Below, piece after piece: positions 1 to 6,106 of a stretch of DNA of 11,109 nt. This DNA comes from Dehalococcoidia bacterium (GTDB taxonomy: Bacteria > Chloroflexota > Dehalococcoidia > GIF9 > UBA5629): contig JAQTLG010000026.1 of NCBI GenBank assembly GCA_028715025.1, positions 1 through 11,109 of the forward strand. Reading direction: 5' to 3'. A program made the translations under genes and the position numbers. How positions within the stretch are numbered: the first letter of the stretch is position 1; each line of letters starts with the position of its first letter. A model generated the notes under the pieces. The model saw nothing but the letters and a program-made list of their open reading frames with translations. It made no database searches and had not been told where the DNA came from.

Positions 1-222
1 CTCTCCGGATAATACTTCTTTCACATCTGCTCCGGCCGAGAAAGCACGCCCGGCACCGGTAATAATCACCGCTCTAATCGAATCATCGGCAGCTATCTCA
101 TCCACAATCTGCTCGAGCTCGAGGGCCATTTGTAAATTGAAAGCGTTGAGATCGTCAGGCCGATTGAGTGTAATCAGGGCTACACCCTCTTCTTTTTCAT
201 AAGTCACTGCTTCGTATGGCAT
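1..222 (-). CDS. Enoyl-CoA hydratase/isomerase family protein, N-terminal part (cut by window edge)
   Basis: The first 74 codons of a crotonase-fold protein, read from an ATG at 222 and running off the left edge. The product starts MPYEAVTYEKEEG. It has the family's β-strand pattern ALITLNRPDDLNAF near residues 15-28 and the first oxyanion-hole segment GRAFSAGADVKEV at residues 58-70. The distal catalytic glutamates lie outside the window, so hydratase, isomerase or dehalogenase chemistry cannot be told apart. Family members usually hydrate 2-enoyl-CoA to 3-hydroxyacyl-CoA in the cytoplasm. An AGGAGGT-like site lies just upstream (about 228-236), and only 18 bp separate this gene from the preceding dehydrogenase stop, so the two are probably co-transcribed and act on successive intermediates. 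Confidence 0.9.
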   Translation of the reverse strand, partial: MPYEAVTYEKEEGVALITLNRPDDLNAFNLQMALELEQIVDEIAADDSIRAVIITGAGRAFSAGADVKEVLSGE

Positions 223-240
223 GTTAAGACCTCCCCGGAT

Positions 241-1041
241 TTAATCGACCATTGAGTAGCCGCCGTTAACGCTGAGCACCTGGCCAGTAACCCAGGTGGA
301 CATGTCCGAAGCAAAGAAGGCTACGGCGTTGGCAATATCTGAAGGCACCCCTAATCTATCCCAGCCCCGCGCCAGAGGATACATACGGAACCAGTCTTTC
401 AACTTCTCGTCGGCAATCTCCGTTATAGTCCCTTTCTGGGGCGTTGCACCAACGGAGACACAGTTGACATTTACTCGATAGCGAGCAACTTCCTTTGCCA
501 GAGCTTTGGAGAAGCCGACGATACCCGCTTTAGCCGCGGAATATGTAGTCAGTCTTGGCTCGCCTACTCTGCCGGCATCAGATATGATATTCACTATTTT
601 CCCGTATTTCTGCTGAATCATATAATTTATGACTGCTCTGGTGCAATTCAAAACTCCGAAGAGGTTAACGTCTATAGTGCCATCCCAGTGTTTTTTTTCG
701 GTGGATGCAAAGGTGGCGCCAAGGCCTTCGATCATTTCAGAAAGAACTGCTTCGGGAAGCACTCCGGCGTTGTTTACCAGGATGTCCACTCTTCCGAATT
801 GATCTACGGCCTTTTGGGCCATAGCTGTCACTTCAGACTCTTTTCGTACATCAGCCTGTATACCTATGGCCTCACGGCCCATTGCTGTAATCTCATCAAC
901 GACTGCTTTTGCACGGTCGGCGAAGTAATCATTAACAACAACCTTGGCGCCTTCCTGTGACAGGGTCAAGGCAATTTCCCGCCCTATGTGCCTGCCGGCG
1001 CCGGTAACGAGAACTACTTTATCCTTTAACAATAAGTCCAT
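241..1041 (-). CDS. Short-chain dehydrogenase/reductase (hydroxyacyl-CoA dehydrogenase-like)
   Basis: A 266-aa classical SDR, the normal family length. The nucleotide-binding motif TGAGRHIG is at residues 13-20, NNAG at 90-93, and the catalytic Ser154, Tyr167 and Lys171 (YSAAK) are all present. An acidic Asp38 after the second strand hints at NAD(H) preference, which is inference. The active-site stretch NIISDAGRVG resembles what I recall of BadH, the 2-hydroxycyclohexanecarboxyl-CoA dehydrogenase, more than the usual NISS of FabG. A loop of about residues 100-116 looks longer than in FabG. The ATG at 1041 is chosen because AAGGAGA lies about 6 nt upstream (1048-1054); an upstream ATG at 1107 would add 22 unlikely residues and has no site. 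It sits between a CoA-transferase and an enoyl-CoA hydratase gene, which fits oxidation of a hydroxyacyl-CoA. FabG-like reduction is the alternative. Confidence 0.9.
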   Translation of the reverse strand: MDLLLKDKVVLVTGAGRHIGREIALTLSQEGAKVVVNDYFADRAKAVVDEITAMGREAIGIQADVRKESEVTAMAQKAVDQFGRVDILVNNAGVLPEAVLSEMIEGLGATFASTEKKHWDGTIDVNLFGVLNCTRAVINYMIQQKYGKIVNIISDAGRVGEPRLTTYSAAKAGIVGFSKALAKEVARYRVNVNCVSVGATPQKGTITEIADEKLKDWFRMYPLARGWDRLGVPSDIANAVAFFASDMSTWVTGQVLSVNGGYSMVD

Positions 1042-1103
1042 TTTACGTCTCCTTAAGGATTTGATAAGAAGTATGATTTGCGCTCTAATTAAACGAACCT
1101 GAA

Positions 1104-2273
1104 TCAATGAATAACCTTTGTCTCCCGTAACTTGCTGATTTCGGAGGCGCTGAGTCCCATGTTTCTCAATATCTCATCGGTGTGTTGCCCCGTAGACGGG
1201 GGATAAGTTCTCAGAGATCCCGGCGTATCTGATAGTTTTATTGGAATCCCTACATGCTTTTCGCGTTTCTTACTAACGGGATTTTCCATTTCAACAATCA
1301 TTTTGCGATGTATGTACTGTGGACATTCAGCGGCTTCATCAAGGTCGTTGACTTTTGCCACGGGAACATCGCATTGTGTCAATATATCGAACCATTCATC
1401 TCTCGTCTTCGTGCGAAAAACTTCTTCCAGCACCTTGCGTATCTCTTGACGTTTCTCCACATTACCTTGATCAAATATCAGCTCCTCGTGCCCCACAGCT
1501 TTACATAAACTGGTCCAGAACTGAGGAATAATGGCAGCTATGGATACGTATCCTCCCCCTTTGGTCTCATAGACGCCGTAATCGGCCTGCTTTTCAATAT
1601 GAACAGTATCGCTGGTGATCGAGTTTTCGCGATCGAACCAGTGCATTGCAAAGGCCTGCGACATAATAGCAACTGCACCGTCCGCTATACCGATATCAAT
1701 ATATTGCCCCTTGCCTGTACGCTCTCTGGCGAGTAAAGCCATTGTAATACCCAGTGCCGCAAGGGAACCTCCACCGGCAATATCGCCTATAAAGTTGGAT
1801 GGTATTACGGGGAATCCATTCTTGTCTTGTATTACGTCCAGGACTCCTGCTGTTGCTATATATGACAGATCGAATCCCGGGAGATTCACGTAAGGACCGT
1901 CCTGACCGAATCCGGATAGGGAGCAATAAACGATTCTGGGATTCATTTCTTTTATAGTATCGTAGTCTATTCCCATACCCTTTGTTACTTGAGGCCGATA
2001 CCCTTCAAAAATCACATCTGCTCCCTTCGCCAGCTTATGGAATAGCTGTAATCCCTCCTTCGATTTTAAATTTAGCCCGATACTTTTCTTGTTGCGGTCA
2101 AGTCGTCTCGTTGCACGTAAACGATCCAATATAGGTTTAGGTATAAATTCCTCCGGGATATAACGTTCGACCTTTATTACCTCTGCCCCCATATCAGCTA
2201 ATAACATTGTGCAAAACTGCCCCGGTATCACCATGGTCAAATCTAAAACCTTGACTCCTTCAAGCGCTAACAA
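1104..2273 (-). CDS. CaiB/BaiF family (family III) CoA-transferase, TTG start
   Basis: A 389-aa family III CoA-transferase, which moves CoA between carboxylic acids in the cytoplasm through an aspartyl-CoA intermediate. The N-terminal pattern GVKVLDLT followed by LLADMGAEVIKVE is typical. The RNKKSIGLNL motif, the CSLSGFGQDGPY stretch and the terminal GQHTDEIL are present. The expected catalytic Asp is Asp164 in FIGDIAGGG. I start it at the TTG at 2273: AAAGGAGG (2281-2288) lies 7 nt upstream, and the resulting MLALEG start matches the MLALNG of the neighbouring paralogue. The ATG at 2303 would include the ribosome binding site inside the gene. It lies 134 bp after the paralogue and 62 bp before the SDR. 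The substrate is unknown; pairing with its neighbour as a heteromer is possible. Confidence 0.93.
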   Translation of the reverse strand: MLALEGVKVLDLTMVIPGQFCTMLLADMGAEVIKVERYIPEEFIPKPILDRLRATRRLDRNKKSIGLNLKSKEGLQLFHKLAKGADVIFEGYRPQVTKGMGIDYDTIKEMNPRIVYCSLSGFGQDGPYVNLPGFDLSYIATAGVLDVIQDKNGFPVIPSNFIGDIAGGGSLAALGITMALLARERTGKGQYIDIGIADGAVAIMSQAFAMHWFDRENSITSDTVHIEKQADYGVYETKGGGYVSIAAIIPQFWTSLCKAVGHEELIFDQGNVEKRQEIRKVLEEVFRTKTRDEWFDILTQCDVPVAKVNDLDEAAECPQYIHRKMIVEMENPVSKKREKHVGIPIKLSDTPGSLRTYPPSTGQHTDEILRNMGLSASEISKLRETKVIH

Positions 2274-2353
2274 CGGATTACCTCCTTTAAAATTATTAAT
2301 CATTTATAGCTGCCTTTGTACACCCGTATAGATTCAGCACGAAGACGGCCAGT

Positions 2354-2366
2354 CCTTAAATTAAGG
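2354..2366. repeat. 13-bp perfect palindrome CCTTAAATTAAGG
   Basis: Two 6-nt arms around one central A, in the 134-bp gap between the two left-hand CoA-transferase genes. It could be a protein-binding site or chance in an A+T-rich spacer. No T-run follows that would make it a terminator, and no convincing promoter is next to it. The rest of the gap holds only the ribosome binding site of the downstream gene. Confidence 0.3.
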
Positions 2367-2407
2367 TCGTTGTCGTTTCCACTAGTTACGAAAGATTAAA
2401 GCGGTAT

Positions 2408-3616
2408 CTAGGCCACGATCCCTTTTTCAAGCATTTCTGCAATCTCTGCCGAGGTATAACCGGCCGACATCAGTATTTCTTTAGTATGCTGACCAAAAAT
2501 AGGGGCAAGGCTTCTAACCTGGCCCGGCGTATCGGAAAGCTTGATAGCCATTCCCAGCTGTTTAATACTGCCCAGGGCAGGATCCTTAATCTCAATTACC
2601 ATGTCACGGTGAAGTACCTGAGGATCACGCACAGCCTCATCAAAGGTATTAATCTTAGAGATTGGGACATCTTTTGCCGATAGAATGCTTACCCATTCGT
2701 CGCTTGTCTTAGTTAAAAAAATCTGTTCCAGGTTTGAAGCTATCTCCGCCCATTTGGCTCCCTCAGGTTTTTTATAAAAGTGGTCCGGCATACAATGAGA
2801 CGTAATGTAGTCTTCCTTTCCCACGGCGCGACAGAGATTCTCCCAGAACCCCGGCTCTATGGCGCAAATTACAATATATGTGTCGTCCTTGGTTTTGTAT
2901 GTCCTAGAATAGGGGTATGCATTGTGCAGGACAGTTTCGCCCCGTTTGGGCAAGATTCCGTCGCGGAAGTAGTCCACGGATAGGTTGGTTAAAAAAGTCA
3001 TTACCCCATCCGTATAAGATATGTCGACATATTGGCCCTGTCCTGTATTGTTTCTTGCCAGCAGAGCGATTAATACCCCCATAACTCCATGCAGCGAAGC
3101 TCCGGCAAAATCACCCAACAGATTCATGGGAGCAACCGGCGGGCCCTCTCTATTGCCGAAGAGACTGTAAGCTCCGGCAACCGCAAGGTAATTACCATCG
3201 TGGCCAGGCAAATTTTTATATGGACCATCCTGGCCATATCCGCTGAAAGAACAATAGATAATCCGGGGATTTATTTCTTTAATAGTTTCATAATCGATTG
3301 TTAAACGCTTGACAACGCCCGGCCTGAATCCCTCGATAATTACATCGGCCTCTTTCGACAATCTGTGAAATATTTGTCGACCGATTTCAGCCTTTAAATT
3401 CAGCCCGATGCTCTTCTTATTACGGTTCAAAGCGTCAAAAGCAGCATCCCGCCTTCGCTCTTCACCCCTTGGTGAAGCCTGGAAGTTGAGTGCACCAGGA
3501 GCCGCGTTCTCAACTTTAATTACTTCAGCTCCAAAATCACCCAGGATCATGGTACACAAGGAATTCGGCACATATTGACCAAGATCGAGAATTCTAATAC
3601 CGTTTAAAGCCAGCAT
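2408..3616 (-). CDS. CaiB/BaiF family (family III) CoA-transferase
   Basis: A 402-aa family III CoA-transferase, full length for the family. It opens MLALNGIRILDLGQYVPN and continues LGDFGAEVIKVE. LNRNKKSIGLNLK lies at about residues 63-75, SFSGYGQDGPY at about 123-133, and the expected catalytic Asp169 in NLLGDFAG has the same number as the nucleophile of formyl-CoA transferase. The C-terminus carries IKLSDTPG and GQHTKEIL. The ATG at 3616 has an AAGGAGA site upstream. It is clearly paralogous to the next gene in the operon, sharing the N-terminus, NKKSIGLNLK and C-terminal signatures. Two adjacent CaiB-type genes occur as the two subunits of benzylsuccinate CoA-transferase (BbsEF), so a heteromer is plausible, but both copies here keep the active-site Asp. 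Substrate unknown. Confidence 0.94.
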   Translation of the reverse strand: MLALNGIRILDLGQYVPNSLCTMILGDFGAEVIKVENAAPGALNFQASPRGEERRRDAAFDALNRNKKSIGLNLKAEIGRQIFHRLSKEADVIIEGFRPGVVKRLTIDYETIKEINPRIIYCSFSGYGQDGPYKNLPGHDGNYLAVAGAYSLFGNREGPPVAPMNLLGDFAGASLHGVMGVLIALLARNNTGQGQYVDISYTDGVMTFLTNLSVDYFRDGILPKRGETVLHNAYPYSRTYKTKDDTYIVICAIEPGFWENLCRAVGKEDYITSHCMPDHFYKKPEGAKWAEIASNLEQIFLTKTSDEWVSILSAKDVPISKINTFDEAVRDPQVLHRDMVIEIKDPALGSIKQLGMAIKLSDTPGQVRSLAPIFGQHTKEILMSAGYTSAEIAEMLEKGIVA

Positions 3617-3682
3617 CTTTTTCTCCTTTCAACCAATGGCGAGTAATTCATTTTTAGGGCGTCTTAACGTCTGAGATATTGT

Positions 3683-3826
3683 CTAATCTGATGAAGGAAG
3701 GGCTTTTGGCTGCTGCAGTTCCATATCCTTGTCACAGCACTGCGCGGTTCCCACGCCAGCCTTGGTACAAAGGACCTCGGTCCCACAGGACTCGCACTTG
3801 AATCTCTTGCCAAGCTGGTTAGCCAT
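3683..3826 (-). CDS. Desulforedoxin-like small metal-binding protein (47 aa)
   Basis: A 47-aa protein beginning MANQLGKRFKCESCG. Four cysteines, Cys11, Cys14, Cys30 and Cys31, form the CxxC ... CC pattern of desulforedoxin and of the N-terminal domain of desulfoferrodoxin, where they hold one tetrahedral Fe(SCys)4 centre. Cys20 is extra. The tail ends PKALPSSD. The ATG at 3826 has an AGGAGA site about 8 nt upstream. It lies 66 bp before the CoA-transferase and 28 bp after a second desulforedoxin-like gene, in the same direction. Family members can be electron carriers or, with Zn, structural modules. With no second domain it is not a superoxide reductase. A redox or metal-donating role in the operon is inference. 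Confidence 0.85.
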   Translation of the reverse strand: MANQLGKRFKCESCGTEVLCTKAGVGTAQCCDKDMELQQPKALPSSD

Positions 3827-3854
3827 ATGTATATCTCCTGTTAAATAGCGGTGT

Positions 3855-3974
3855 TTACTTCTTTTGTTCCATGGGCTGGTCGCAACAGGTAATAGCGCCT
3901 TTGCCGCCTTTGGTTACGATGAATTCTGAGCCACATTTTGCGCAGATGTATTTCTTGCCAGTCTGGTTTGGCAT
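3855..3974 (-). CDS. Desulforedoxin-like small metal-binding protein (39 aa)
   Basis: A 39-aa protein beginning MPNQTGKKYICAKCG, close to the size of desulforedoxin itself. Cys11, Cys14, Cys30 and Cys31 are the only cysteines and match the CxxC ... CC rubredoxin-like site. It ends CCDQPMEQKK. The ATG at 3974 follows a GGAGGA site in the mRNA (about 3984-3990). It is the first gene of the leftward block, about 160 nt downstream of the predicted start of transcription. It is related to the next gene by the same cysteine spacing and shared NQxGK and TK.G motifs, so the pair probably arose by duplication. It shows no signal peptide and no partner domain. Whether it binds Fe or Zn cannot be read from the sequence. 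Confidence 0.85.
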   Translation of the reverse strand: MPNQTGKKYICAKCGSEFIVTKGGKGAITCCDQPMEQKK

Positions 3975-4137
3975 GATCGTAAAATCCTCCGTAAGATCTT
4001 TGACTCGTATCTATCAAAGCAAGCAGGTATTCGAAGATCCTTTCCTAAAAAATCAGAGGCAAATATCAACCTGGCCTCCGCCATCTCATGCCTGGAGATT
4101 ATTTAACCATTAACCCGGCCTTGGCTTGGCGAATTGC
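3975..4137 (-). promoter_or_regulatory. Untranslated leader of the leftward operon
   Basis: About 160 nt between the predicted leftward start site and the first desulforedoxin-like gene. I see no small gene with a ribosome binding site here. A short inverted repeat, CTTTGA and TCAAAG separated by 10 nt (about 3997-4018), could form a weak hairpin. No T-tract terminator is present. Confidence 0.35.
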
Positions 4138-4143
4138 CATAGT

Positions 4144-4172
4144 ATAATAACAATGTGTATAAGTTTTGTCAA
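4144..4172 (-). promoter_or_regulatory. Sigma-70-type promoter for the leftward operon
   Basis: Read on the minus strand, a perfect TTGACA -35 box (4167-4172) is followed by a 17-bp spacer and TATTAT (4144-4149), five of six matches to TATAAT. Transcription would start near 4137 and run into the desulforedoxin-like and CoA-transferase genes. This is the best promoter match in the window. Confidence 0.7.
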
Positions 4173-4198
4173 TACATGTTTAATGACTATTGACAAAA
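4164..4198. repeat. Perfect 10-bp inverted repeat joining two divergent -35 boxes
   Basis: Arms TTTTGTCAAT (4164-4173) and ATTGACAAAA (4189-4198) are exact reverse complements around a 15-nt centre that itself contains ACATGT. Each arm contains a TTGACA box facing outward. The arms extend beyond the hexamers on both sides, so a regulator bound here could control both operons. It may equally reflect only the mirrored promoters. Confidence 0.7.
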
Positions 4199-4218
4199 TG
4201 ACTACTAACTGTTATTGT
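4190..4218 (+). promoter_or_regulatory. Candidate sigma-70-type promoter for the rightward operon
   Basis: A perfect TTGACA (4190-4195), 17-bp spacer and TATTGT (4213-4218), four of six matches to the -10 consensus. Transcription would begin near 4225 and give a leader of about 250 nt before the first gene at 4474. The weak -10 box would fit a promoter that needs an activator or is tightly controlled. Confidence 0.55.
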
Positions 4219-4227
4219 AGTATCCTA

Positions 4228-4241
4228 ATTGATCGGTCAAT
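4228..4241. promoter_or_regulatory. Operator-like near-palindrome at the rightward start site
   Basis: ATTGATCGGTCAAT is symmetric at 12 of 14 positions and lies just after the -10 box, where a repressor would block initiation. Dyads of the TTGAxCGxTCAA kind are common among TetR-type and fatty-acid regulators. No regulator gene is present in this window, so the binding protein is unknown. Confidence 0.4.
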
Positions 4242-4473
4242 ATTTAATTTCCGGTGCTTTTCATGCGCAGATATATTTGCTTTTTGGGCAGGTGGAATTT
4301 TAAGGACACCTGTTAGAACTGATTTCAAGCCGGGCGTTTAGTGGCATGTTGCAGGTAGTCTGGTGCCATAGGCAGCCGGTATATAAAGTGTGGTAAGTAT
4401 GGCACGTCATGTCAGTGCAACGTATTTGGCATAGAAAAATATGGGCTGAGGTCAGTTCGAGAAGGAGACATGA
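4242..4473 (+). promoter_or_regulatory. Long untranslated leader of the rightward operon
   Basis: About 230 nt with no coding region I can support. It contains a possible hairpin, CAGGTG (4289-4294) paired with CACCTG (4307-4312) over a 12-nt loop, and a TGCC/GGCA mini-hairpin near 4370. No known riboswitch core is recognised. It ends with the AAGGAGA ribosome binding site at 4462-4468. Confidence 0.3.
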
Positions 4474-5172
4474 ATGAAAGAAGGAAAGAAGCGGTTCTTT
4501 ACCGGGGCTGAACTGGAGGAAATGGGTACCCCAACGGTGGATTTGATCCAGCAGGCCATTGATGACGGTGAACTGGAAAAGGCTAAAAAGCTGGCAAGAA
4601 GAATGTTCCGCGAGTTTTCTTTCCAGCATGATGCCTGGGTGAATTGGATAACAACATTATCGAGCTATATCTATAGACATAACGGGGATGAAGCCGTTTT
4701 TGAAGCGGTATCTGAATGTTTGGAAGAGTTGTCCATTGCTGCCGACGCTTACCGCAGTCAGGATCCAGGTCGTCAGGCCCAGATGCTGGCTGCCGGCTTA
4801 AGAGCCCATTTAACTCCGGTGGTTGTGGAGGAAGATGATGAAAAATTTACTGTGATGATGTCGCCCTGTGGCAGCGGTGGAAAGCTTATATCCAATAAGA
4901 AGTATGAAACTTCAAAAATCTTAACCAGGATTAAGAAACCGCAAAGAATAACTTTCGGCAGGAGCGATTTCCCTATATATTGCGCTAATTGTGCCATTGA
5001 GAACATCGTCCCCATGGAAAAAACAGGCTACCCAATCTGGGTAACTGATCTGGCGGAAGAATTGGGGGAGACCCCCTGTAAATTACATATATATAAAGAC
5101 CCTGACAGAATCCCTGCCAGATATTACGAGAGGTTTGGGTTAAAAAAACCGGCTCCGAAATCATCCATATAA
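4474..5172 (+). CDS. Uncharacterised Cys/His protein, copy 1 of 3
   Basis: A 232-aa soluble protein of a family I do not recognise by name. Residues 1-105 look mostly helical (FFTGAELEEMG, then charged helices with conserved ARRM and SYIYR). A highly conserved core follows: LAAGLRAHLT with His112, VVVEEDDEKFTVMM, and PCGSGG with Cys132. The C-terminal part has FPIYCANC (Cys170, Cys173), GYPIWV, PCKLHIYKDP (Cys202) and a terminal YERFGLKKPAP. The four cysteines and His112 are invariant in all three copies and could hold a metal or Fe-S centre, or include a catalytic thiol; this is inference. There is no signal peptide or membrane segment. AAGGAGA lies 5 nt before the ATG. It is first in the rightward operon. 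A distant link to Cys-containing hydrolase-like families cannot be excluded. Confidence 0.85.
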   Translation: MKEGKKRFFTGAELEEMGTPTVDLIQQAIDDGELEKAKKLARRMFREFSFQHDAWVNWITTLSSYIYRHNGDEAVFEAVSECLEELSIAADAYRSQDPGRQAQMLAAGLRAHLTPVVVEEDDEKFTVMMSPCGSGGKLISNKKYETSKILTRIKKPQRITFGRSDFPIYCANCAIENIVPMEKTGYPIWVTDLAEELGETPCKLHIYKDPDRIPARYYERFGLKKPAPKSSI

Positions 5173-5208
5173 CAAAAATACAATAAGTCTAAGGAAATAG
5201 AGCTAGGC

Positions 5209-5364
5209 ATGACTTACGCACTTGAAGGTACTAAACTGCCTAATCTCCGCCGGGGGGTTAATGATCTCCAGTTTAGAAGTAGGGAAATGATCATAGAGAA
5301 AGAGCATCCCAAAGTGGGCAAGATTCAGAAGGTCAGCGTGATTATCCGGGGCCAATCGGCATAA
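5209..5364 (+). pseudogene. Relic of a CaiB/BaiF CoA-transferase C-terminal region (51 codons)
   Basis: An open frame of 51 codons in the 212-bp gap between copies 1 and 2. Its middle reads VNDLQFRSREMIIEKEHPKV and continues with GKIQKVSVII. This matches the C-terminal segment of family III CoA-transferases, where a DPQ...R.M..E...P..G pattern is usual; compare DPQVLHRDMVIEIKDP in the CoA-transferase at 2408-3616. About 300 upstream residues, including the catalytic Asp, are missing. The ribosome binding site before the ATG is poor. It is in the same frame as copy 1, directly after that stop codon. It is most likely the remains of a deleted CoA-transferase gene. A retained small protein is possible but less likely. 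Confidence 0.6.
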
Positions 5365-5384
5365 TTTTATATTGGGAGGTTAAG

Positions 5385-6089
5385 GTGACTGAGACAAAAA
5401 AGCGGTATTTCACTGAAAGCGAGTTGAAAGAGATGGGAGCGGAGTCGGTTAAACTGATCGAGAAGGCAATCGATGCCGGTGACCTGGAAAAAGCGAAAAA
5501 ACTCGCACACAGAATGTATAGTGAATATCTTTCCACGCACAATATATTTTGGGACTGGCTAATTTCAACACTCGGCTTCATCCAGGAAGAACTCGGGGAT
5601 GAAGCTGTCTACAGATCGATGTATCGTGCCTTTGAATCACTGACTGCGCTGGCGGATGCGTATCGCAACCAGGACGCCGGGCAAAAGGCTAAGCTGCTGG
5701 CAGCAGGATTCAGAGGACATCTCACTCCCGTTGTTGTAGAGGAGGATGATGAGAAATTTACTATCATGATGACTCCCTGCGGCAGCGGCGGCAGGGCCAT
5801 TGCCAGCAAAGGATACGAAACAGGCAAGTTCGCAAAGATTAAAAAGCCCCAGAAAATGACATTCGGCAAGAAAGATTTCCCGATTTACTGCGCACACTGT
5901 GCTCTTCAGGACATCATCCCGATGGAAACCGGCGGATACCCGTTGTGGGTTATGGAGGACCCTGAAAACGTTGGAGTGGAGCCCTGTAAATTTTATATTT
6001 ATAAGAACCCTGACGATATACCTGTCCGTTTTTATGAGAGGTTTGGATTGAAAAAGCCGGCTCCGAAATCGACTAAGTACAACTCTTAA
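5385..6089 (+). CDS. Uncharacterised Cys/His protein, copy 2 of 3 (GTG start)
   Basis: A 234-aa paralogue of the preceding family member, starting at a GTG with GGGAGGT 4-5 nt upstream. It begins MTETKKRYFTESELKEMG and keeps the core almost unchanged: LAAGFRGHLT with His112, EEDDEKFTIMM, PCGSGG with Cys132, YCAHC (Cys169, Cys172), PCKFYIYKNP (Cys201) and YERFGLKKPAPK. One residue is deleted relative to copies 1 and 3 around positions 147-160, which shifts the later cysteines by one. The helical N-terminal half varies most, especially residues 48-90, which suggests that substrate or partner specificity lies there. Only 20 bp separate it from the CoA-transferase relic upstream and 17 bp from copy 3, so it is part of the same transcript. 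Function unknown. Confidence 0.85.
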   Translation: MTETKKRYFTESELKEMGAESVKLIEKAIDAGDLEKAKKLAHRMYSEYLSTHNIFWDWLISTLGFIQEELGDEAVYRSMYRAFESLTALADAYRNQDAGQKAKLLAAGFRGHLTPVVVEEDDEKFTIMMTPCGSGGRAIASKGYETGKFAKIKKPQKMTFGKKDFPIYCAHCALQDIIPMETGGYPLWVMEDPENVGVEPCKFYIYKNPDDIPVRFYERFGLKKPAPKSTKYNS

Positions 6090-6106
6090 GGGATTGGAAG
6101 GATTAA

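Noticed and set aside
1042..1107. N-terminal extension of the SDR
   Set aside because: The extension lacks a ribosome binding site, while the ATG at 1041 has AAGGAGA at correct spacing and gives the standard SDR start.
3635..3655. Leader peptide MNYSPLVERRKRCWL overlapping the start of the CoA-transferase at 3616
   Set aside because: It has no ribosome binding site and is only 15 codons, out of frame with the downstream gene; it is probably chance.
3871..4113. 80-codon open frame on the plus strand
   Set aside because: It is antisense to the 39-aa desulforedoxin-like gene, which has the CxxC...CC motif and a good ribosome binding site.
4300..4629. 109-codon open frame on the minus strand across the leader and start of copy 1
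   Set aside because: It overlaps a well-supported gene start, its translation shows no domain, and no upstream site was found.
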